NCBI RefSeq assembly: GCF_007000325.2
Contig: NZ_CP117267.1
Span: forward strand, 124,001 to 188,000
DNA: 64,000 nt
From: Rhizobium rhododendri
Lineage (GTDB): Bacteria; Pseudomonadota; Alphaproteobacteria; Rhizobiales; Rhizobiaceae
Reading direction: 5' to 3'
Positions 1 to 8,006 of this stretch are shown piece by piece. Made by a program: the position numbers and the translations under genes. Below the pieces are notes generated by a model, which saw only the letters and a program-made list of their open reading frames with translations, did not search any database and was not told where the DNA came from. Each line of letters begins with the position of its first letter. Position 1 is the first letter of the stretch.

Positions 1-37
1 CCTGGGCGGCCATCCGCCGGCAGCAAGGAGTAGACCC

Positions 38-1030
38 ATGCCAGACAGTGCAGCAGCGCTGGGAGAGTTCGGTTATGCCGGCGACGATCATGTTGTGCCC
101 TTCCAGGTCGCGAGCCTCGATGTGCGCGGCCGTGCCGTCCAGCTCGGCCCGATGCTCGACACAATCCTCGAGCGCCACCATTATCCGGCACCGGTGGCAA
201 GGCTGCTGGCCGAAACCATCGTACTCACCGTGTTGCTCGGCACGTCGCTGAAGTTCGAAGGCAAGTTCACTGTCCAGACCAAGGGCGACGGACCGGTCGA
301 CCTGCTGGTGGCTGATTTCTCGACACCGGAAAACGTCCGCGCCTATGCCCGTTTCGATGAGGAAGCACTGGCCTCCGCCATCAAGGCCGGACAAACCGAG
401 CCCGAGCAACTGCTCGGCAAGGGCATCCTCGCCTTTACCATCGACCAGGGCCAATATTCGCAGCCCTACCAGGGCATCGTGCCGCTCGACGGATCGTCGC
501 TGGAAGATATAGCCGGCGTCTATTTCCGCCAGTCGGAGCAGATCCCGACCCGGGTTCGTCTCGGTGCCGCCGAGTTGTTCGACCGCGACGAGGCCGGCAA
601 GCCGCGCCATCGCTGGCGGGCAGGCGGCGTCATTGCACAGTTTCTGCCGGACGCGCCGGAGCGCATGCGCCTGCCGGATCTCCACGGCGGCGACGGCGAC
701 GAGAACGCCATCGACCACACGGACGACGACGCCTGGGCCGAGGCCCGCTCGCTGCTGGAAACGGTCGATGCCGATGAACTGACCGATCCATTGGTCGGGA
801 CCGAGCGCCTGCTCTATCGGCTGTTCCACGAGCGCGGTGCCCGCGTCTACGCCCCGCAACCGGTCTTCGACCGTTGCAGCTGTTCACGCGACAAGATCAA
901 GGGCGTACTGCAGGGATTTTCTGCGGAGGAGATGGCGGAGAGCGAGGAAGACGGGCTGATTTCCGTCACTTGCGAATTCTGCTCGACAACCTACCGCTAC
1001 GAGGCAGCGGAGATACTGGTCAAAAGCTGA
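38..1030 (+). CDS. hslO: Hsp33 redox-regulated holdase chaperone
   Basis: Cytoplasmic chaperone that becomes an active holdase when its zinc-binding cysteines are oxidised. The 330-residue protein has the Hsp33 fold region first and the family's CxC...CxxC zinc switch at the C-terminus (CSC about residues 280-282, CEFC about 312-315). The start is supported by AAGGAG seven bases upstream of the ATG. It is slightly longer than the usual 290 residues, with an acidic insert around residues 220-245. It converges on apaG. An operon partner upstream would lie outside the window. Confidence 0.96.
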   Translation: MPDSAAALGEFGYAGDDHVVPFQVASLDVRGRAVQLGPMLDTILERHHYPAPVARLLAETIVLTVLLGTSLKFEGKFTVQTKGDGPVDLLVADFSTPENVRAYARFDEEALASAIKAGQTEPEQLLGKGILAFTIDQGQYSQPYQGIVPLDGSSLEDIAGVYFRQSEQIPTRVRLGAAELFDRDEAGKPRHRWRAGGVIAQFLPDAPERMRLPDLHGGDGDENAIDHTDDDAWAEARSLLETVDADELTDPLVGTERLLYRLFHERGARVYAPQPVFDRCSCSRDKIKGVLQGFSAEEMAESEEDGLISVTCEFCSTTYRYEAAEILVKS

Positions 1031-1057
1031 TAGAACAGGCGCCGTTTTCGGGCGGCG

Positions 1058-1450
1058 TCAGTTCAGCGTCCGCATCAGGCCGGGCGAATCCAGCGAGAAA
1101 GCCGGGATTTCGACCTCGAACGTTTCGCCTCGGTCGTTTTCCATGGAGTAATGGCCGAACATCATGCCCGAAGGCGTATCCAGCGGGCAGCCGGACGAAT
1201 ATTCATAGGTATCCCCGGGGTTCAACTGCGGCTGTTCGCCGACGACGCCGGGACCGGTGACTTCGTCGACCTGGCCGTTCTGGTCGGTGATATGCCAGTA
1301 GCGCGTAACCAGCCGGACTGCCGATGTCGAGTGGTTTGAGATGACGATCCGATAGCCCCAGACATAGCGGCTGTCTTCCGGATCGGATTGCTCCTCCAGA
1401 TAGAACGGCTCGACGATGACTTCGATATCTCGTGTAAGGGCGCGGTACAT
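1058..1450 (-). CDS. apaG: ApaG (Co2+/Mg2+ efflux protein ApaG family)
   Basis: A 130-residue single-domain protein of the ApaG family (fibronectin-III-like fold, DUF525). The core [22 protein letters not shown] and [12 protein letters not shown] segments are typical. Its biochemical role is poorly defined; mutants in enteric bacteria affect Co2+ resistance and diadenosine tetraphosphate levels. I placed the start at the ATG preceded by AAGGTGG rather than at the TTG five codons upstream. It converges on hslO, an arrangement common in rhizobia. Confidence 0.93.
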   Translation of the reverse strand: MYRALTRDIEVIVEPFYLEEQSDPEDSRYVWGYRIVISNHSTSAVRLVTRYWHITDQNGQVDEVTGPGVVGEQPQLNPGDTYEYSSGCPLDTPSGMMFGHYSMENDRGETFEVEIPAFSLDSPGLMRTLN

Positions 1451-1604
1451 CCCAGCCACCTTCAATGAATTTGGTTACGATATCCTCTAGCCTTCAACCT
1501 TCGTCAAGGAAGGGAAGCCTAATTAAGGCCAAATGCGATGGCTGACGCGGCCTTTTGAATATTAAGGATAATGTGCGGGGTTAACACGGACCCGGCGTGT
1601 CGCC

Positions 1605-1621
1605 GCCCGGCAAGGCCGGGC
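1605..1621 (-). terminator. Short GC hairpin after metZ
   Basis: GCCCGGC and GCCGGGC form a perfect 7-bp stem around AAG, starting about 20 bases after the metZ stop. No T-tract follows on the minus strand, so it is a weak terminator or an RNA 3' end stabiliser. Confidence 0.35.
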
Positions 1622-1639
1622 AGCCTGTTTGGTATCCGA

Positions 1640-2824
1640 TCAGGCCGAGACCTTCTCCAGCGCCTGGGCGAAATCCTCGATGAGATCGTCCGTGTCCTCG
1701 ATGCCGGCCGAAAACCGTACAGTGCCGGGGGAAATTCCGAGCTCGGCGCGATCCTCGTCGGTCAGGTTCTTGTGGGTGGTGGTGGCTGGATGGGTGATCA
1801 GGCTCTTGGCGTCGCCGAGATTGTTGGAGATCTTGACGATTTCCAGCGCATTCTGCAGCGCGAACGCCGCTTCCTTGCCGCCCTTGAGTTCCATGCAGAC
1901 CAGCGTAGAGCCGCCGGTCATCTGCTTGGCGATGATATCGGCCTGCGGATGGTCTTTGCGGCCGGGATAGATCACCTTGGCCACCTTGCCGCTGTCGGCA
2001 AGGAAGTCGGCAATGCGGCTGGCATTTTCAGTCTGCTGTTTGACGCGCACCGGCAGGGTCTCGATACCCTTCAGCAGCGTCCAGGCGGTAAACGGCGACA
2101 TAGCGGGGCCGGTGTGCCGGTAATAGTCCTGCAGGTGCTCGTCGACCCAGTCCTTGTCCGACAGAACGACGCCACCGAGCGAACGACCTTGTCCATCGAT
2201 ATGCTTGGTGGCCGAATAGACGACGATGTGGGCGCCGAGTTCGAGCGGCTTCTGGAACAACGGTGTAGCAAACACATTGTCTACGACAAGCTTGGCGCCG
2301 ATCTGGTTGGCGAGTTTCGCGACGCCGGCAATGTCTACCACCTCGAGCGTCGGATTGGTGGGGCTCTCCAGGAACATCACCTTGGTGTTCGGGCGTATGG
2401 CCTGTTCCCAGTTGGCCAGATCGCGGCCGTCGACCAGCGTGCATTCGATACCGTAGCGCGGCGCCAATGTCTCGACGACCCAGCGGCACGAGCCGAACAG
2501 GGCGCGGGCAGCAACGATATGGTCGCCTGCCTTCACCTGGCAGAGAATCGCCGCGCTGACCGCCGCCATGCCTGATGCCGTCGAGCGCGCTTCCTCGGCG
2601 CCTTCCAGCATGCACATGCGCTTTTCGAACATGTCGTTGGTCGGGCTGCCATAGCGCGCGTAGATGAAGCCTTCCGTCTCGCCCTTGAAGCGGGCTTCCG
2701 CCGCCTCCGAGCTGTCGTAGACAAAACCCTGTGTCAGATAGATTGCTTCGGATGTCTCGCCGAATTGCGAGCGCAACGTGCCGCCATGGACAAGTTGTGT
2801 TGCGGGGCGCCAAGTCTTGGTCAT
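1640..2824 (-). CDS. metZ: O-succinylhomoserine sulfhydrylase
   Basis: PLP enzyme of the Cys/Met metabolism family that makes homocysteine from O-succinylhomoserine and sulfide in methionine synthesis. The 394-residue chain contains the family's YARYGSPTN, SGMAA and ESPTNPT segments. The PLP lysine is in YSATKH (K207). The start is the ATG after GAAGGTGGTGATGGC; a longer reading would run into the leader hairpins. A promoter, a SAM-II aptamer and an intrinsic terminator precede it, so expression should fall when S-adenosylmethionine is plentiful. MetB/MetC-type enzymes are related, but sequence style and riboswitch context favour MetZ. Confidence 0.93.
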   Translation of the reverse strand: MTKTWRPATQLVHGGTLRSQFGETSEAIYLTQGFVYDSSEAAEARFKGETEGFIYARYGSPTNDMFEKRMCMLEGAEEARSTASGMAAVSAAILCQVKAGDHIVAARALFGSCRWVVETLAPRYGIECTLVDGRDLANWEQAIRPNTKVMFLESPTNPTLEVVDIAGVAKLANQIGAKLVVDNVFATPLFQKPLELGAHIVVYSATKHIDGQGRSLGGVVLSDKDWVDEHLQDYYRHTGPAMSPFTAWTLLKGIETLPVRVKQQTENASRIADFLADSGKVAKVIYPGRKDHPQADIIAKQMTGGSTLVCMELKGGKEAAFALQNALEIVKISNNLGDAKSLITHPATTTHKNLTDEDRAELGISPGTVRFSAGIEDTDDLIEDFAQALEKVSA

Positions 2825-2846
2825 GCCATCACCACCTTCGTGATAC

Positions 2847-2877
2847 AAAAAAACCGGTCGCAAAAGCAGACCGGTTT
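2847..2877 (-). terminator. Intrinsic terminator in the metZ leader
   Basis: On the minus strand AAACCGGTC pairs with GACCGGTTT. The stem continues through GC/GC to a TTTT loop with one bulged T, and a run of Ts follows. An alternative hairpin (AGACCGG with CCGGTCT, positions 2868-2889) uses the left arm of this stem and reaches the last bases of the aptamer. That is the geometry of a transcription-attenuating riboswitch. Confidence 0.85.
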
Positions 2878-2887
2878 TCAACCCGGT

Positions 2888-2940
2888 CTTTTTAGCCATT
2901 TATTTAACGTGGCTGCAAGCCGACCGGCCAAATCACCACG
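2888..2940 (-). promoter_or_regulatory. SAM-II riboswitch aptamer upstream of metZ
   Basis: The minus strand reads CGTGG, TGATTT, GCTTGCAG, CCACG, then TTAAATAAAT and GGCTAAAAAG. This matches the SAM-II (metA motif) pattern: P1 is CGTGG/CCACG, the loop begins UGAUUU, and the 3' strand with GCUAAAAAG forms the pseudoknot. SAM-II is known mainly from alphaproteobacteria, upstream of metA, metX and metZ. It lies between a promoter and a terminator before metZ. Confidence 0.92.
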
Positions 2941-2950
2941 GGATAAGACT

Positions 2951-2979
2951 GCAATACTGCCGTTGGCCGCTTGCGTCAA
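2951..2979 (-). promoter_or_regulatory. Promoter for the metZ riboswitch transcript
   Basis: TTGACG, a 17-base spacer and TATTGC on the minus strand. The predicted start of transcription falls only a few bases before the SAM-II aptamer, so nearly the whole 5' leader is riboswitch plus terminator. Confidence 0.7.
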
Positions 2980-2984
2980 TTCCC

Positions 2985-3050
2985 CGTATTTGGTTTTGTC
3001 TGGGGCAAAACAAGGCCCGTATATGGTTTTGTCCGCGACAAAACAAGGAT
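2985..3050. repeat. Two 33-bp tandem repeats, each with a GTTTTGTC dyad
   Basis: Units at 2985-3017 and 3018-3050 share 27 of 33 bases. Each contains a dyad: the second is perfect (GTTTTGTC-CGC-GACAAAAC, 3026-3044) and the first has one mismatched pair (2993-3011). Dyad centres are 33 bp apart, about three helical turns, so two dimers would sit on the same DNA face. The block lies just upstream of the metZ -35 box and ends eight bases before the dcd start codon. It is probably an operator for dcd, metZ or both; the regulator is unknown. Confidence 0.75.
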
Positions 3051-3057
3051 TGAGCAC

Positions 3058-4149
3058 ATGGCTCGCGACACTGGAATTTTGGCGGATCGCGCCATTGCCG
3101 CTCTTTTCGACGCCGGTCGGCTGACGACCGAAAGGGAGCTCGATTTCGATCAGATCCAGCCGGCGAGCCTTGACCTGAGGTTGGGGGCGAAAGCGTTTCG
3201 CGTCCGTGCGAGCTTCATGCCGGGTCCGAACAATCTCGTCTCCGATAAACTGGACCGGCTCAGCCTGCATGTCATCGACCTCAACGAAAGCGCCGTGCTC
3301 GAGACCGGCTGCGTCTATATCGTGCCGCTGATGGAGCGTCTCGACCTGCCATCGGACATGTCCGCCTCGGCCAACCCGAAAAGCTCGACCGGCCGCCTCG
3401 ACATCTTCACCCGCGTCATCACCGATTATGCGCAGGAGTTCGACAAGATCCCGGCCGGCTATTCCGGGCCGCTCTACCTGGAAATCTCGCCACGCACCTT
3501 CCCGATCGTCGTGCGCCGTGGTTCGCGCCTGTCGCAGATCCGTTTCCGGATCGGCCATGCCATGCTGTCTGAGCCGGAATTGCTGACGCTGCACGAGACC
3601 GAAACTCTCGTCGCCAGCAAGAAGCCAAACGTGACCGGCGGCGGCATCGCACTGTCGATCGACCTCGTCGGCGACGGCAATGGGCTGATCGGCTATCGCG
3701 GCAAGCATCACACGGCGGTGGTCGATGTCGACAAGAAGGCCCAGCACGACATTTTCGATTTCTGGGAGCCGCTCTACAGCCGCGGTCGGACCGAGCTTAT
3801 CCTCGATCCCGACGAATTCTACATCCTGGTCTCGCGCGAGGCGGTGCACGTGCCGCCGGACTACGCCGCCGAAATGACCCCTTACGATCCGCTGGTCGGT
3901 GAATTCCGCGTCCACTATGCCGGCTTCTTCGATCCCGGCTTCGGTCATGCGCCAGCCGGGGGACGTGGCAGCCGCGCGGTGCTCGAAGTGCGCAGCCACG
4001 AAGTCCCGTTCATCCTCGAGGATGGCCAGGTCGTCGGCCGCCTCATCTACGAGCACATGCTGGAGCTCCCGGCCAGCCTCTACGGCACCGGCGCCGGCTC
4101 CAACTATCAGGCGCAGGGCCTGAAACTCTCCAAGCATTTCCGCTTGTAA
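3058..4149 (+). CDS. dcd: Double-length dCTP deaminase (2'-deoxycytidine 5'-triphosphate deaminase)
   Basis: Deaminates dCTP to dUTP, feeding thymidylate synthesis. At 363 residues it is nearly twice the usual 190. The N-terminal half carries the catalytic segment NPKSSTGRLDIF, followed by YSGPLYLEIS with the likely catalytic glutamate. The C-terminal half repeats the dUTPase-like pattern (VPPDYAAEM, HYAGFFDPGFG, AVLEVRSHEVPF) but lacks the SSxxR segment, so it looks like a degenerate duplicate. This long form is common in alphaproteobacteria. The start has AAGGA upstream; two dyad repeats occupy its promoter region. Confidence 0.9.
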   Translation: MARDTGILADRAIAALFDAGRLTTERELDFDQIQPASLDLRLGAKAFRVRASFMPGPNNLVSDKLDRLSLHVIDLNESAVLETGCVYIVPLMERLDLPSDMSASANPKSSTGRLDIFTRVITDYAQEFDKIPAGYSGPLYLEISPRTFPIVVRRGSRLSQIRFRIGHAMLSEPELLTLHETETLVASKKPNVTGGGIALSIDLVGDGNGLIGYRGKHHTAVVDVDKKAQHDIFDFWEPLYSRGRTELILDPDEFYILVSREAVHVPPDYAAEMTPYDPLVGEFRVHYAGFFDPGFGHAPAGGRGSRAVLEVRSHEVPFILEDGQVVGRLIYEHMLELPASLYGTGAGSNYQAQGLKLSKHFRL

Positions 4150-4215
4150 CCAGCCATCCCGACCGGCCATTCCATCTTGACAGCCCGGCCGAACTGTTGG
4201 AAGGCTTCGCGCCGT

Positions 4216-4289
4216 GCGGGTGTAGCTCAATGGTAGAGCAGCAGCTTCCCAAGCTGAATACGAGGGTTCGATTCCCTTCACCCGCTCCA
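4216..4289 (+). tRNA. tRNA-Gly (anticodon CCC)
   Basis: Acceptor arms GCGGGTG/CACCCGC, D arm GCTC...GAGC, anticodon loop TTCCCAA with CCC, T arm GAGGG TTCGATT CCCTT, and an encoded CCA end. All cloverleaf arms are present; only the first pair of the anticodon stem is mismatched. TTGACA at 4177-4182 is a plausible -35 box, though the -10 box is poor. Confidence 0.96.
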
Positions 4290-4377
4290 GTCATTTCTTT
4301 GTCCGACCCGTTGAGCGGACAGGCAGAGCTTTGAAGCTCTCGCCGCAGATGTGCTACCGCAACACACCTTCCCGAAC

Positions 4378-4406
4378 TTGACACGGCTGTTGTGATAAAC
4401 TGTAGG
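4378..4406 (+). promoter_or_regulatory. Promoter for the S24 regulator gene
   Basis: TTGACA, a 17-base spacer and TGTAGG. It lies about 100 bases before the start codon of the downstream regulator, leaving a modest 5' leader. Confidence 0.6.
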
Positions 4407-4510
4407 TACCAAGGATTTTATTCCTCTTGGCGTCTTTACGAATGTTAACACTTAGATTAACCTCGCGCGTGGATGGGGATGGGACGCCTCGATCTCAAGG
4501 CCAGGCGACG

Positions 4511-5176
4511 ATGCTGTCACACGATCAGATATGGAGTGCAATCGACGGGCTTGCCGAGCGGCATGACCTGACGCCCTCCGGCCTCGCGCGTCGTGCAGGT
4601 CTCGACCCCACCTCTTTCAACAAATCCAAACGACTGAGTGCCGATGGCCGCCAGCGCTGGCCGTCGACGGAATCCATTGCCAAGGTGCTCGATGCAACAG
4701 GGGCCAGCGTCGAGCAGTTCATGGGATTGCTGCGGCCTGGGTCCATGCCGTCAGGCATGCCGGACGGTGCCTTTCCGCCGCAGGCGGGCTCTATTCCGCT
4801 GCTGGGCTTTGCGCAGGCCGGAGCAGGCGGCTTTTTCGACGATGGCGGCTTTCCGGCGGGGCAGGGCTGGGATGTCGTCGAGTTCCCGGCGACCCCGGCG
4901 CAGAAAGCTGGCGTCTACGCGCTGGAAGTGCAGGGCGACAGCATGATGCCGCTTTATCGCGATGGCGACGTGCTGATCGTCGAGCCCGGTGCGCAGGTCC
5001 GGCGCAACGACCGCGTGGTTGTTAAAACGCGTGAGGGCGAGGTCATGGCCAAGGTCTTGCTGCGCCAGAGCCCGAAGTCGATCGAGCTTCTGTCGCTCAA
5101 TCCGGCCCATCCCAACAGAAGCATCGAGCTTGTCGATGTGGAGTGGATGGCGCGGATCATCTGGGCGAGCCAATAG
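4511..5176 (+). CDS. HTH regulator with S24 (LexA-like) peptidase domain
   Basis: A 221-residue LexA/CI-type protein. The N-terminal helix-turn-helix (about residues 1-75) resembles phage repressors rather than LexA. The C-terminal S24 domain has serine in GDSMMPLY and the general-base lysine in VVVKTREGEV. An Ala-Gly pair in FAQAGAGGFF precedes the domain where self-cleavage would occur. No phage genes are nearby, so it is probably a resident chromosomal regulator. The start follows AAGG; an upstream TTG is less likely. The next gene begins 13 bases after it. Confidence 0.85.
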   Translation: MLSHDQIWSAIDGLAERHDLTPSGLARRAGLDPTSFNKSKRLSADGRQRWPSTESIAKVLDATGASVEQFMGLLRPGSMPSGMPDGAFPPQAGSIPLLGFAQAGAGGFFDDGGFPAGQGWDVVEFPATPAQKAGVYALEVQGDSMMPLYRDGDVLIVEPGAQVRRNDRVVVKTREGEVMAKVLLRQSPKSIELLSLNPAHPNRSIELVDVEWMARIIWASQ

Positions 5177-5189
5177 GAAAGTTGTCTTG

Positions 5190-6551
5190 ATGCGTTCCCC
5201 CACTCTGCTGACCGGTGTCACCGGCGCCGTGGCCGTCATGGTCCTGGTCTACGTCGGGCTGACGGCGATGAACCTGCAGCCGCATATCACCTTCGGCGAT
5301 CCGGCACCGCGCGTGGCCAGTCTCGACAAGCCGCCGGAGAAGCCGGATGCACCGCAGCCTGTGACAGCGGCGCCTGAGCCTACGGCGTCTCCGAAAGTTT
5401 CGGAGCAGCCCGCGACTTCCTTGGCGCCGGCGCCGGCGCCGACACCACAAAGTTCAGACAATTCCGCTGCTAGTGAGATGCCGGCCCCCGCGCCGTCGTC
5501 ATCTCCCGCCGAGCCAGCGCCAGTGTCGCCATCGACCCCGGTTCCACCTTCTGAAGCACCACCGCCGCCCGCCGCTGCAGTGCTGCCGCCTGCTCCGCCT
5601 GTCGTGGCGGCTACATCGCCGCGGCCGGCAACTCCGGAGCCGGGCGCAACCGGCCAAATGCTTCCCTCTCCCGAACCCGCGTCGCCCAGCGCTCCCGCTG
5701 TCGCGGCCTTGCCGCCCGCTGCCCCGGTAACTGCCACGTCGAAGGAGGCGACAAGCCCGTCGGCGGCATTGCCGGACCGGACGCCGCCGGTTGCCACGGC
5801 CGAACCCCCGTCTTCACCGGTGGAAGACAGCGCCATTGCCGACAGAATGGCGCCGCCGCCGATGCCTCCGTCCTCTCCGACTCCGCCGACACCCCCGGTG
5901 CCGCTTGCAGCCTCGGTTCCGACGCCGCTGACGAGACCGCAGCCGCCAGCGGAAAAACTTGCCAGCGCCGAGCCTCTGCCTTCGGATGACAAGGACGCGG
6001 TCGCATCTTCGGGCAAGCAGGCACCGCCGACGCAATCTGCCGCGCTGGCGCCGCAGCCGGAGCGGCCGGAAGGCGATGCTGGCGCCACTCCGCAAGCGAA
6101 TGCGGACCTGAAGCCGATCGATCTCTCCCGTCCCTTTGCCGAGCGCGCCGGTATCCTCACCATCGGTGGCAGGAGCGTGCAGCTTGCCGGCATTGTGCCA
6201 ACCGATCCGTCACGCAGCTGTACCGGCCCGAATGGCAAGGAATGGCCGTGCGGCACGCTGGCCCGTACCGCGCTCCGCTCCTTCCTGCTTGGCAGGACCA
6301 TCACCTGCGACGTGCCCGACCCTGAGTGGAAAGGCTCGATCACGGCAGATTGCCGGTTTTCGAGGGTTAATCTCGGCGACTGGCTGGCGCGCAATGGCTG
6401 GGCCGAAGTGGCCGCAGGCTCGCCGTTTGCCGGTGCCGCGGACGAAGCCCGCAAGGCCGGCCGTGGCGTCTATGGCAACGATCCGCGCAAAAAGCATCAG
6501 TCGACATTGGCGCCCGAGCCGCCGAAGGAAGATCCGCTCAATCCCATCTGA
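5190..6551 (+). CDS. Membrane-anchored, proline-rich protein with SNase-like C-terminal domain
   Basis: The 453-residue protein has one N-terminal hydrophobic segment (LLTGVTGAVAVMVLVYVGLTA) and then roughly 290 residues rich in Pro, Ala and Ser. The last 130 residues resemble a thermonuclease/SNase domain (RSVQLAGIVP, CGTLARTALRSFLLGRTI, NLGDWLARNGWAEV, AGRGVYGN). Two cysteine pairs suggest periplasmic folding. The acidic and arginine residues of the nuclease active site are not obvious, so catalysis is doubtful. The start follows AGGAAAG 13 bases after the S24 regulator, which suggests co-transcription. Confidence 0.75.
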   Translation: MRSPTLLTGVTGAVAVMVLVYVGLTAMNLQPHITFGDPAPRVASLDKPPEKPDAPQPVTAAPEPTASPKVSEQPATSLAPAPAPTPQSSDNSAASEMPAPAPSSSPAEPAPVSPSTPVPPSEAPPPPAAAVLPPAPPVVAATSPRPATPEPGATGQMLPSPEPASPSAPAVAALPPAAPVTATSKEATSPSAALPDRTPPVATAEPPSSPVEDSAIADRMAPPPMPPSSPTPPTPPVPLAASVPTPLTRPQPPAEKLASAEPLPSDDKDAVASSGKQAPPTQSAALAPQPERPEGDAGATPQANADLKPIDLSRPFAERAGILTIGGRSVQLAGIVPTDPSRSCTGPNGKEWPCGTLARTALRSFLLGRTITCDVPDPEWKGSITADCRFSRVNLGDWLARNGWAEVAAGSPFAGAADEARKAGRGVYGNDPRKKHQSTLAPEPPKEDPLNPI

Positions 6552-6649
6552 CGCCGGAAGTTACTGTCGGCCATCAGGGATTTTATCCCGACCCTTGTTA
6601 TCGCTGGCGTGACTTCCTACTCTCGGGGAAGCTTAGAGGGACACATATT

Positions 6650-7063
6650 ATGAATGCACAGCTTTCCGCCCAGGACGCCCTGATCTACGTCATGGTCATG
6701 GCTTCAGCCGTCGACCGTACCATGAACGACCGGGAGCTGGGCCGGATCGGCGAGCTGATCGAGGCATTGCCGGTTTTCAAAGGCTTTGACGAGGATCGCT
6801 TGATCGCCGTATCGCGTGATTGTGCGACCTTGCTCTCGGGCGCCGAGGGGCTGGACATCGTGCTGGAGACGATCCGCGACGCCGTGCCGCCCCGCCTCTA
6901 CGACACCGCATACGCGGTTGCAGTCGAGGTCGCCGCTGCCGATCTTTCGGTGACTGCCGAAGAGCTGCGGTTGCTGGCGATGCTGCGCGACCGGTTGCAA
7001 CTCGACAAGCTCACCTGCGCTGCAATCGAGCGCAGTGCAATTGCCCGCTACCGCAAGGCCTGA
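6650..7063 (+). CDS. TerB-like (tellurite resistance TerB family) protein
   Basis: A 137-residue all-helical cytoplasmic protein. It resembles the TerB/DjlA N-terminal domain: an acidic helical repeat beginning DALIYVMVMASAVDRTMNDRELGRIGELI and ending ELRLLAMLRDRLQLDKL. TerB-type domains bind metal in some members. The role here is unknown because no other ter genes are present. The ribosome site is GAGGGA. It converges on the solute-binding protein gene with seven bases between stops. Confidence 0.78.
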   Translation: MNAQLSAQDALIYVMVMASAVDRTMNDRELGRIGELIEALPVFKGFDEDRLIAVSRDCATLLSGAEGLDIVLETIRDAVPPRLYDTAYAVAVEVAAADLSVTAEELRLLAMLRDRLQLDKLTCAAIERSAIARYRKA

Positions 7064-7070
7064 TCCAAGC

Positions 7071-7955
7071 CTAATAGAGGCTGGTCGGGAAATAGCGTCG
7101 ATAGATTTCCTGAAGGCGACCGTTGCGCGATAACGTCGCCAGCGCGTGGTTGATGGCTGCCGTCAGATCGGTATCCTGCTGACGCAACATGACGGTCATC
7201 CCTTCGCCGAGAAACTGTTGCGAAAGATAGGGGCCGTCGAAGAGGGCGCAGCATTTCTCTGCCGCAGGCGATGTTGTCCAGAAGGACAATTGCAGCCCGT
7301 CGGCAAAGGCTGCATCCACCGAACCGCTTTTCACGGCTGACAAAAGCTGCGCGCTGTCGTCGAATTCAACAGCCGTGATGGCCGGAAAGAAGGCCTTGAG
7401 CATCGCTGCATGCGCTGTTGCCTTGATCACGCCGACGCGCTTGCCCGAAAGCGCCGCCGCCGTAGTTCCGGGGAGGTCGGCTTTGAGATTGCGGACGAAG
7501 CGCGCCGGCAACATCAGATAGGGCCTCGAGAAAGCGAACTGGTTTCGCAGATCCGCTGTCACCGCGATGCCGGCGAGCACGGCGTCGCCCTGCGATGCGG
7601 CAAGCGCCGGACGAAGTTCGCCGAACGGCAATGCCTGGATCTGGCATCTGTCGGCAATTGCCAATTCTGCGCAGATTTCGCGAGCGAGATCGACATGGAA
7701 GCCGGCAAGCTTTCCGGACTGGTCCAGAAAATTGAAAGGCGGGAAGTCGGTTGCGGTCAGAAAACGCAGGCGAACCAGCGACGAAAGATCGGGTTTTGGC
7801 AATCGCTCACGGGAATCGAACAGGATTGGCAGGTTGCCAACAGGCTTTTCATCGGCAAAGGTTGACTGCGGCATGAGAAAAGATGAAAATATCGCGCATA
7901 CCGTGTAAAAACCCCTTAAATTGAGGGGTGATTTAAACCTGCGCATGATTATCAT
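7071..7955 (-). CDS. Periplasmic amino-acid-type solute-binding protein (SBP_bac_3)
   Basis: A 294-residue family 3 solute-binding protein with an N-terminal signal sequence (FYTVCAIFSSFLMPQSTFA). The mature part begins the SBP fold at VRLRFLTATDFPPFNFLDQSGKLAGFHVDLAREI and includes LSGKRVGVIKATAHAAML and DAAFADGLQLSFW. No permease or ATPase gene lies beside it, so it may be an orphan binding protein or serve a distant transporter. The start could also be the ATG three codons downstream; neither has a strong ribosome site. Confidence 0.85.
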   Translation of the reverse strand: MIIMRRFKSPLNLRGFYTVCAIFSSFLMPQSTFADEKPVGNLPILFDSRERLPKPDLSSLVRLRFLTATDFPPFNFLDQSGKLAGFHVDLAREICAELAIADRCQIQALPFGELRPALAASQGDAVLAGIAVTADLRNQFAFSRPYLMLPARFVRNLKADLPGTTAAALSGKRVGVIKATAHAAMLKAFFPAITAVEFDDSAQLLSAVKSGSVDAAFADGLQLSFWTTSPAAEKCCALFDGPYLSQQFLGEGMTVMLRQQDTDLTAAINHALATLSRNGRLQEIYRRYFPTSLY

Positions 7956-8006
7956 CCAAGGCTAAGCGGCGTGGGGCGTTGCATTGCGTAAGGATGTATC
8001 ACCTTG

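Noticed and set aside
1571..2575. Long plus-strand frame opposite metZ
   Set aside because: It is the antisense shadow of metZ, whose motifs and riboswitch are unambiguous.
4511..5176. Prophage marker
   Set aside because: The S24 repressor could suggest a phage, and a tRNA lies close by, but no integrase, attachment repeat or phage structural genes are present.
6575..6600. GGGAT-TTT-ATCCC hairpin after the SNase-like gene
   Set aside because: Short stem without T-tract; too weak to call a terminator.
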